Assembly: GCA_030830965.1 (NCBI GenBank)
Contig: JAURLX010000010.1
Coordinates: 110,653-174,652, forward strand
Direction of reading: 5' to 3'
Source of the DNA: Verrucomicrobiota bacterium
GTDB lineage: Bacteria; Verrucomicrobiota; Verrucomicrobiia; Opitutales; UBA953
Length of the DNA stretch: 64,000 nucleotides
Shown: in pieces, positions 57,306-64,000 of the stretch
Numbering within the stretch: the stretch's first letter is position 1
Layout of the letters: each line of letters opens with the position of its first letter
Notes under the pieces: model-generated
Seen by the model: the letters and a program-made list of their open reading frames with translations, nothing else
Told to the model about the DNA's origin: nothing
Databases searched by the model: none
Made by a program: the position numbers and the translations under genes

Positions 57306-58148
57306 ATGCCCCGTCGTCTCGTCACCCTTATGCTCCTGCTCGGAGCCGCCTCCGCCCCCGCGGCCGAGGACGGTGCCCTCCTCTACGCCCAGAACTGCGC
57401 GGCGTGCCACCTGCCTGACCAGATGGTCGTGGGCCCGTCCCTGATCGAGATCTCCAAGCTTTACGGCAAGAAGCCCAAGGAGTTCGTCGAGTGGGCGATC
57501 AAGCCGCAGAAGAAGCGCAACAATGTCATCGAGATGCCGTCGATGGGGCATCTCGGCGAGGCCAACCTGCTCGCGATTCGCGAACACATGATCCGGGCGT
57601 CCCAGGGGCTGAAAGAGAAAAAAGCCGCTCTGGCCGACCCGTTCGCGCGGACACCCCGCCGCCCTGAAGTGCAGCGCATCTTCCTGCCGAACTCCGGACC
57701 GGCCGCCATCGCCGTGGCTCTTCCGGGCGACCTCGCCTTTTGCTTCGACGCCGGCCGATGCCAGCTGCGTTCCGTCTGGCGAGGCAACTTCCTGAAAGCC
57801 TGGGATTACTGGAAAGGCAACGGCAAGGCCCAGGTGGTCAGGGATGGGGAGGTCGTCTGGGAGGCCGCCGCCGAGCAGCCTTCGCCGGCGGTGAGATTCC
57901 TCGGCTACACGGTCGATGAGACCGGCCTACCGACCTTCGAATATGTCCGGGATGGCGCCACCTTCCGGGAGACCATGACCGCCGCCGGGAAGCGACTGAC
58001 CCGGAGCTTCGTCGTCGAGACCGACCGGCCGGTCGAGCTCCCAGTGGACCCCGCCGCCGTCGCCTCCGCCGGCCGGCGCACCCAAGGGCTGCTCCGCCTG
58101 ACCCCAGCCGAGGCCCGCGCGTTCACCCTCACCTTGGAACTCCGATGA
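57306..58148 (+). CDS. Secreted mono-heme c-type cytochrome with C-terminal extension
   Basis: Start re-assigned to MPRRLVTLMLLLGAASAPAAEDGALLYAQNCAACHLPDQMVVGPSL (57306); CxxCH motif, distal MPSMGHL. Confidence 0.85.
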   Translation: MPRRLVTLMLLLGAASAPAAEDGALLYAQNCAACHLPDQMVVGPSLIEISKLYGKKPKEFVEWAIKPQKKRNNVIEMPSMGHLGEANLLAIREHMIRASQGLKEKKAALADPFARTPRRPEVQRIFLPNSGPAAIAVALPGDLAFCFDAGRCQLRSVWRGNFLKAWDYWKGNGKAQVVRDGEVVWEAAAEQPSPAVRFLGYTVDETGLPTFEYVRDGATFRETMTAAGKRLTRSFVVETDRPVELPVDPAAVASAGRRTQGLLRLTPAEARAFTLTLELR

Positions 58149-59635
58149 TCGCCTTCGCCCTGGCCATGCTCGCCGCCGTCCCGACCCCGGCACCCAGCCA
58201 GACGGACGGATGGACGGCCGCCTTCGCGCTTTCCAAGGTCGAGACGCCGCCCGGCATCGACGATCAGGTCGGAGCCCTCGCGTTCCTCGACGACGGCCGC
58301 CTCGCGGTGGCTTTCCACCGCGGAGAAGTCTTCCTGCGTGGTCGCGACGGCGTCTGGAAACAGTTCGCCGAAGGCCTCCACGAACCGCTCGGCCTGCTCC
58401 CGGACGGCCAAGGCGCGCTGGTGGTGATGCAGCGCCCGGAACTCACGCGCCTCGAAGACACCGACGGCGACGGACGGGCCGACCGCTACCGCACGCTCTG
58501 GGACGGCTTCGGGATGAGCGGCAACTACCACGAGTTCGCCTTCGGCCCGGCCCGCGGGCCCGACGGCGCGCTTTACGTGGCCCTCAACCTGGCCTCCTCG
58601 GGCGACGGGGTCTTCAAGGAAGTCCGTGGCGCCTGGTCCGAGATCGGCAAAGCCAACCGCGCGCAGATGACCTCCGGCAAAGGGTTCGTCGCCCGGCTCG
58701 CCGGTCGGATGTACTCACGGGTGCCCTACCGCGGCTGCGTGATGCGCATCCCCGACGGCGGCCGCGGAACGGCGGAACTCTACGCGACCGGCTTCCGCTC
58801 TCCCGACGGAATCGGCTTCGACGGCCAGGGCCGCCTGCTGGTGAACGACAACCAAGGCGACTGGCGGGGCAGCAGCCCGCTGCAAGTGGTCACGAAAGGT
58901 TCTTTCAACGGACATCCCGCCTCGCTGGTCTGGACGCCGGGCTGGGCCCAAGGCGACCCTTTAGATCTTCCGGTCGCCCAGCTGGAGACGATGCGTACCC
59001 CGCCGGCCGCCGTCTTCGTCCACGGCGACCTTTCGAACTCCCCGACGCAGCCGGCGGTGTTCCCGGCGGCCTGGGGCGCGCTGGCCGGGCAGGTGGTCTT
59101 CGGCGAGATGAACGCCTCCCGCTTGGTCCGTTTCGTCGGCGAGGATATCGGCGGGATCCACCAAGGTGCCCTGATCCCGTTCATGGACACCAAGGCCTTG
59201 CGCAACGGCAACCACCGCCTCGCCTTCGCCCCGGACGGCGCCCTGCACGTCGGCAAGACCCACCTCTCTTGGGCGGGCAACAACGGCATCGTCCGCGTCG
59301 CGACGCCTCGGGCCCTGCCGCCGCTCATCGAGACCGTCCGCCTCAAGTCCGCGGGCTTCGAAGTGCGCTTTACCTCGGCGCTCGACCGGGCTTCCCTCGC
59401 GCCCGCTCTGAGGAGCTTCCGTTATAAGTATCACGTCGCCTATGGTTCGCCGAAGGTCGACGAGCAGGTCCTGACGTCCGCCTGGTCGCTCAGCGCCGAC
59501 GGCAAGGTCCTCACGCTGCCGCTCGCCGGGATCCGGGAGGGTTTCGTCCACGAGATCAAGCTCCTGGGCGCCAAGACCCCCGACGGCCGCGACCTCCTCG
59601 GCCCCGTCGCCTATTACCAGGTGGTGAAGCGATAG
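58145..59635 (+). CDS. Secreted glucose/sorbosone dehydrogenase-like (PQQ-type beta-propeller) protein
   Basis: 496 aa; LALAFLDDGRLAVAFHRGEVFL-type propeller start, EDTDGDGRADRYRTLWDGFGMSGNYHEFAFGPARGPDGALYVALN, GFRSPDGIGFDGQGRLLVNDNQGDW; 4-bp overlap with the cytochrome gene. Confidence 0.8.
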   Translation: MIAFALAMLAAVPTPAPSQTDGWTAAFALSKVETPPGIDDQVGALAFLDDGRLAVAFHRGEVFLRGRDGVWKQFAEGLHEPLGLLPDGQGALVVMQRPELTRLEDTDGDGRADRYRTLWDGFGMSGNYHEFAFGPARGPDGALYVALNLASSGDGVFKEVRGAWSEIGKANRAQMTSGKGFVARLAGRMYSRVPYRGCVMRIPDGGRGTAELYATGFRSPDGIGFDGQGRLLVNDNQGDWRGSSPLQVVTKGSFNGHPASLVWTPGWAQGDPLDLPVAQLETMRTPPAAVFVHGDLSNSPTQPAVFPAAWGALAGQVVFGEMNASRLVRFVGEDIGGIHQGALIPFMDTKALRNGNHRLAFAPDGALHVGKTHLSWAGNNGIVRVATPRALPPLIETVRLKSAGFEVRFTSALDRASLAPALRSFRYKYHVAYGSPKVDEQVLTSAWSLSADGKVLTLPLAGIREGFVHEIKLLGAKTPDGRDLLGPVAYYQVVKR

Positions 59636-59785
59636 GGGGCACGTGGGCAAGGTGACACGTGGACACGGGGATCCACGCAGTCCTCTCACCAACCCCATGC
59701 TCGATGCTCCATGCTCCGGTTCGTCGCTCCGCGGCGAACTTTCTCCCTTTACCCTCCCTCCGCCGCACCTTACCTAATCCGTCCC

Positions 59786-60100
59786 ATGGAATTCACGAAC
59801 GTCCGCGCGGCCGCCAAGGCCAACGTCTACTTCGACGGTAAGGTGGTCTCCCACTCGATCTTCCTTCCCTCGGGCGAGAAGAAGACGTTGGGCCTGATCT
59901 ACGCCGGCTCCTACCACTTCGGGACGGACAAGGCCGAGGTCATGGAAATCACCGACGGCGCCTGCACGGTGGTCCTGGACGGCACGAAGGAGGAGAAGTC
60001 CTACGCCGCCGGCACCAAGTTCGACGTCCCGGCCAAGTCGGGCTTCACCATCGCGGTGAAGTCGGGCATCTGCCAGTACGTCTGCAGCTTCATCGGCTGA
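59786..60100 (+). CDS. ppnP: Pyrimidine/purine nucleoside phosphorylase PpnP family (DUF1255)
   Basis: Start re-assigned to MEFTNVRAAAKANVYFDGKVVSHSIFLPSGEKKTLGLIYAGSYHFGTDKAEVMEITDGACTVVLDG (59786). Confidence 0.92.
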   Translation: MEFTNVRAAAKANVYFDGKVVSHSIFLPSGEKKTLGLIYAGSYHFGTDKAEVMEITDGACTVVLDGTKEEKSYAAGTKFDVPAKSGFTIAVKSGICQYVCSFIG

Positions 60101-60127
60101 CGCAGCGGCCCGCCCAGGGCCACGCCC

Positions 60128-61339
60128 ATGCCAGACCCCCAAGGACGCGCGCCTGAGACGCCCTCCCCCGCCACAAGGGAGCGCCCCTGGGCGCAGCTCA
60201 AGACCTTCACTTCCAAGCCCAACGTCTTCCGCTCGATGGTCGGCGACGTCTCCCCGGACGCGCGGCAGGGAGACGTGGTGGCGGCCTACGACAAGCAGGG
60301 CTCCTTCATCGGCTACGGTTTCTGGAACGCCGGCGCGCCCATCGCCCTGCGCATCATCAAGCACACCCCGGGCAGGCCTGACGACGCCTGGTTCGAGCAG
60401 GCCATCCGCCGGGCGGTCGCGCTGCGCCGCGACGTCCTGAAGCTTGACGCCGACACCGACGCCTACCGCGCGGTCAACGGCGACGCGGACTTGCTCTCAG
60501 GGCTCATCGTGGACCGGCTGGGCGACGTGCTTTCCATCGAGGTCTCCTCGCTCGGCGTGATGCGTCGCCTGCCCCGCTGGATCCCGATCTTGCACGACGC
60601 CCTCGGCACGAAGCGCGAGATCGTCCAGGTCGACCCGCACGTAGCCCGCATCGAAGGCATCATGCCGACCGACGTGCCCAAATCCTCCGTCCGCTTCGTC
60701 AAGGTGAAGGAGTCCGGAATGGTCCAGGAGGTCGACTTCGCCGAGGGCCACAAGACCGGCTACTTCTGCGACCAGCGCGACAACCGGCGCCGCTTCGGCG
60801 CGCTCGCCAAGGGCCTGCGGGTGCTCGACCTCTGCTGCTACACCGGCGGCTTCTCCATCGCCGCCAAGCTGGCGGGCGCCGCCGAAGTGACCGGCGTCGA
60901 TCTCGACGAGAAGGCCGTGGAGATGGCAAAACGGAACGCCAACCTCAACAACGTCCGCGTCGACTTCGTGCACGCCGACGCCTTCACCTGGATCCGCCAG
61001 ATGCAGAAGAACGGCCGCACCTGGGACCTCGTGCTCTGCGACCCGCCGAAGTTCGTCGACGGACGCGATCCGGACATCGAGGCCGAGGGGCTAAGGAAAT
61101 ACAATGACCTGAACGTCCTTGCGATGCAGATGGTCGCCCCGGGCGGGCTCTTCGTGACCTGCTCCTGCTCCGGCCTGGTTTCCGCCGAGGCCTTCGAGGA
61201 GCTCGTCGCCAAGGCCGCCCATCGCTACCAGAAGCGACTCCAGATCTTCGACCGCACCGGCCCCGGCGCCGACCACCCGACCATCTCCAGCCACCCCGAG
61301 GGACGCTACCTCAAGGTGCTCTGGACGCGGATCGGCTGA
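60128..61339 (+). CDS. Class I SAM-dependent rRNA methyltransferase (RlmI-like, PUA + MTase)
   Basis: 403 aa; LSGLIVDRLGDVLSIEVSSLGV, VLDLCCYTGGFSIAAKLAGAAEVTGVDLDEKAVEMAKRNANLN, DLVLCDPPKFVDG, LFVTCSCSGLV. Confidence 0.92.
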   Translation: MPDPQGRAPETPSPATRERPWAQLKTFTSKPNVFRSMVGDVSPDARQGDVVAAYDKQGSFIGYGFWNAGAPIALRIIKHTPGRPDDAWFEQAIRRAVALRRDVLKLDADTDAYRAVNGDADLLSGLIVDRLGDVLSIEVSSLGVMRRLPRWIPILHDALGTKREIVQVDPHVARIEGIMPTDVPKSSVRFVKVKESGMVQEVDFAEGHKTGYFCDQRDNRRRFGALAKGLRVLDLCCYTGGFSIAAKLAGAAEVTGVDLDEKAVEMAKRNANLNNVRVDFVHADAFTWIRQMQKNGRTWDLVLCDPPKFVDGRDPDIEAEGLRKYNDLNVLAMQMVAPGGLFVTCSCSGLVSAEAFEELVAKAAHRYQKRLQIFDRTGPGADHPTISSHPEGRYLKVLWTRIG

Positions 61340-61509
61340 ACTTCAGCGTCCGTCGGAGGCCACCGGGCTCATCGCGTTGAGGACGATCTCGACGGTGCGC
61401 TGGGTTCCGTTGCCGTCGGTCAGGCCTATGCGTACGCGCGCAGGACCGGAGCCGGTCCGGAGCAGGGCCAGGGACCTGAGCACTTTCTCGAAATCTTCAG
61501 TGGTGCCAC

Positions 61510-63165
61510 TTAAAAAGATTTCGATGCTGTGAAAAGAACCCTTTCACGCATCTGCCCCTGATCTGACTGCGGGGGACCTCCGGAAGTGCGCCAAGCGATG
61601 AGAACGTTGGCCGTCCATGAATCTTTTGCGTAGCGAACTCCGACGCCCGCGCCCGCGATGTCCCGGGACTGATCGGAAGCGGCGTCCCAGGGGTGCCGGT
61701 TCACTTCGATGGAGGCCGCGTCGAAAAAGACATAGGGAGCAAAATCTCCTGCCGCATAGCGGAGTTCGACCTGCCCGAGCAGGCCGGTGTCACCGGTGCC
61801 TTCGCCCAAGGGATAGGCACGCACGCCCTCCGCACCGCCGGAGCCCAGACGTTCGGAGCTGTCGAGGTTGTCATTGGCCCATTGCGCGGACAATCGGGCG
61901 TAGAGAGTGAAGCCGGCGGGGAGCGCCTGAAGGCGGGCGACGTCGACGTTGAACTTGCTGAATCCTCCGTCCTTGCGCGCGGTGACGGAGTCGACGACGA
62001 GGGCCGCGGGGTCGAGGCTCAACCTGCCGGGCGTCCAGCTCAGCTGGCCGTAGGTGATGCCGCCGAGGAGGAAGGAATCCCGACGGTCGAAGCGCAGCGC
62101 GACCGGCAACGTGTCGCTGTGGCGCTCGTCGAGGGTCCCGAGCGAAACGAATTCATCCTGGAGATTCTTGCGAAGGTAGCCGACCGAGGCGGTGACGTTG
62201 GCAAGCTGCGATCGGACGAGCGGATAACTGAGGCGGACGGTGGCCACCTCGGCGAGACCAGTCGCACCGAGAGCCGAGAACTCCCTTCCGAGCTCGTAGG
62301 AAGTGCGGGCGAAACCGACTTCGGCGCGAAGGCCGCGCCCCCCGAGAGGACGCTCATAATCGAGCGAACCGAGCAGCATCTGCTCGTCGGTGGCAATCAG
62401 GTATCCGGAAACCTTGTCACCGAAGACGAAGGCGTCGTTGCGATAGGCCGACCCGCGCACCCGGTGATAGCCCGTGTACCGACTGCCGTGATTGTCCACG
62501 CCGACTTCGCCACCCCAGGTCTTGTCCTGTCGGACGGCCGCGCGCAGGTCGCCGGCGCCGACGTCGACAGAAGGGCTGACCACCGGCACCACGGAGACGC
62601 CAGGCAGGTCGTCGATGAGCAGCAGGCAGCGCTCCAGCAGGGGCGCATGGATGACCTCGCCTCGTCGCAAGGGCTCCAAGAAGGGAGAGGCACCTTCAGT
62701 GGCCCGCAGTTCACCGACGGCGGTCACAGAGCCGTACCTGCCTTCGAGCACGAGGATGCGCAACCGACCGTCCTTGAACTCCTGAGCGGGGACAAGGGCG
62801 CGGGCGAAAGGATAGCCGGAAAGCCGGTAGAGGTCGCCGATACGGCGTGCGATGGCACGCATGCCGGCGAGAGTCTGCGGCTTGCCGACGAGGTCGGAGA
62901 TCAGGGATGCGAGACGATCCGATGAAATCTGTGTGTTGCCCTCAAAGACCACCTCGCTCACCAACACGGCGGGCCCGGCCTCTTCGGCCTTGGCGGCCTC
63001 TTTCTGACCACCAGGCAGCACGACGCCCGAAGAAGCAGGGAGCGGGACCTTGGGCTGGCGGGCGTCTCGTGAGATCTGACCAGCGTCCGGAGGGGCTACC
63101 TGTGCGAAGGCGCAGGATGCGACGCCAAGCAGGAGTCCGGCGGAACGTAGAAAGCGTGCGTTCAT
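61510..63165 (-). CDS. Two-partner secretion outer-membrane transporter (TpsB, ShlB/FhaC/HecB family)
   Basis: 551 aa; signal peptide, proline-rich linker, POTRA SEVVFEGNTQISSDRLASLISDLVGKPQTLAGMRAIARRIGDLYRLSGYPFARALVPAQEFKDGRLRILVLEGR, barrel motif GVRAYPLGEGTGDTGLLGQVELRY, terminal F. Confidence 0.93.
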   Translation of the reverse strand: MNARFLRSAGLLLGVASCAFAQVAPPDAGQISRDARQPKVPLPASSGVVLPGGQKEAAKAEEAGPAVLVSEVVFEGNTQISSDRLASLISDLVGKPQTLAGMRAIARRIGDLYRLSGYPFARALVPAQEFKDGRLRILVLEGRYGSVTAVGELRATEGASPFLEPLRRGEVIHAPLLERCLLLIDDLPGVSVVPVVSPSVDVGAGDLRAAVRQDKTWGGEVGVDNHGSRYTGYHRVRGSAYRNDAFVFGDKVSGYLIATDEQMLLGSLDYERPLGGRGLRAEVGFARTSYELGREFSALGATGLAEVATVRLSYPLVRSQLANVTASVGYLRKNLQDEFVSLGTLDERHSDTLPVALRFDRRDSFLLGGITYGQLSWTPGRLSLDPAALVVDSVTARKDGGFSKFNVDVARLQALPAGFTLYARLSAQWANDNLDSSERLGSGGAEGVRAYPLGEGTGDTGLLGQVELRYAAGDFAPYVFFDAASIEVNRHPWDAASDQSRDIAGAGVGVRYAKDSWTANVLIAWRTSGGPPQSDQGQMRERVLFTASKSF

Positions 63166-63186
63166 GAAAGTTGGCGCGAGGGGGGA

Positions 63187-64000
63187 TTACTCCCAGATGA
63201 CCGCTCCGCGTCCCAGATTGATGCCGCCTTCAATGACGAGCACGTCGGTGACAGCCTGCAGGGAGCGGGTCACGGCGCCTCCTTCGACCTTGTCGCGGGC
63301 GGTATCTCCGGGCTTCTTGCCCGACCCCGTGTCCGTCGCCTGCTCGGCTTGCTGGGGGCTGGTCGGGACGTAGTTGAGTCCGCCGACGGCGATGCCGAAC
63401 GGTCCGCCGACTGCTCCGGCCTGCGGTGAGCTCGGCGCGACGTCCGCGCCTTGTCCGCCCGCAGGAACTGACACGGCAGCCCCCCCGGCGGGCGCCTGCG
63501 GCACCGATAGAGCCAGGGTGATGGGCGTCGTCGTCGGGAACGTGGGCACGGGTGTGATGCGGGGCAGGAAATCGCGAGGGTCGACGACGGGGGCGGGAGA
63601 TCCCGTGATGGTCAGCGTGCCGTCGACGAACTGGATCTGGTAGTTGGAGGACGTCAGGCCGCCGGGCGTGATGAGATAACTGCCCGCCGCGGTCGCGGTC
63701 TGGGCTGAGCCACCGAAAATCAGCGAGCCACCCAGCACGTCGGCTGCCTCGCCGGACACGAAACCAGAATAGGAGATCGTGTAGCCGCCGCTGAACACGG
63801 CGCCATCATAAGCCTTGGACTTGTCATCAGCCGTCACGGTGAGCGGAGCGGGGGTGATCGAGGCCGTCGTCGTGAAGCTCGACGGCAGGTCGTAGTTGAG
63901 CAGGTCGGCGCCGCCGAAGGTCAGGCCGTTGACCGTCACCGTCTTGCCGGACCCGACGTCCGCCGTCCCGAAGGCGCCCGTCGCGCCCGTGATCGTCAGC
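63187..64000 (-). CDS. Two-partner secretion exoprotein (TpsA, filamentous-hemagglutinin-like) with MBG/YDG repeats; C-terminal part only, continues past the right edge
   Basis: Frame open to 64000 (...LTITGATGAFGTADVGSGKTVTVNGLTFGGADLLNYDLPSSFTTTASITPAPLTVTADDKSKAYDGAVFSGGYTISYSGFVSGEAADVLGGSLIF...); YDG/MBG repeat; 21 bp upstream of tpsB. Confidence 0.88.
   Translation of the reverse strand, partial: LTITGATGAFGTADVGSGKTVTVNGLTFGGADLLNYDLPSSFTTTASITPAPLTVTADDKSKAYDGAVFSGGYTISYSGFVSGEAADVLGGSLIFGGSAQTATAAGSYLITPGGLTSSNYQIQFVDGTLTITGSPAPVVDPRDFLPRITPVPTFPTTTPITLALSVPQAPAGGAAVSVPAGGQGADVAPSSPQAGAVGGPFGIAVGGLNYVPTSPQQAEQATDTGSGKKPGDTARDKVEGGAVTRSLQAVTDVLVIEGGINLGRGAVIWE

Noticed and set aside
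1-64000. CRISPR arrays, IS elements, prophage or toxin-antitoxin/defence islands
   Set aside because: No regularly spaced repeats, transposase, integrase, phage or recognisable defence genes were seen in the frames provided.

Overview
High-GC (strong GC3 bias) bacterial chromosomal window. The protein families present (DUF1592/DUF1552 pair, several sulfatases, ThuA-like protein, murC-murB fusion, complete dcw cluster) fit a Verrucomicrobia/PVC-type genome; that placement is inferred from gene content only. The main content is a complete minus-strand division and cell-wall (dcw) cluster, mraZ-rsmH-ftsL-ftsI-murE-murF-mraY-murD-(LysM)-ftsW-murG-murC/B-ddl-ftsQ-ftsA-ftsZ (about 12976-31317). Flanking it are housekeeping genes (sufS, tRNA-Ser, aroC, tmk, holB, holA, purB, pfp, cinA, uvrC, pit, nuoBCDEF, ppnP, an rRNA methyltransferase), three sulfatases (one cut by the left edge), a Tat-exported DUF1552 protein paired with a DUF1592-type cytochrome, an ECF sigma-factor operon, and a two-partner secretion locus running off the right edge. 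No CRISPR array, rRNA, transposase or prophage was recognised. The strongest second-look items are: an FtsZ whose T7 catalytic loop is degenerate although its C-terminal FtsA-binding-type peptide is kept; four TGGGN repeats at exact 10-bp spacing upstream of mraZ; a short UvrC lacking the Cys-rich cluster; and phased GTAAC repeats upstream of a phosphate-transport operon. Several reported ORFs start too early; starts were re-chosen from family N-termini and operon overlaps.
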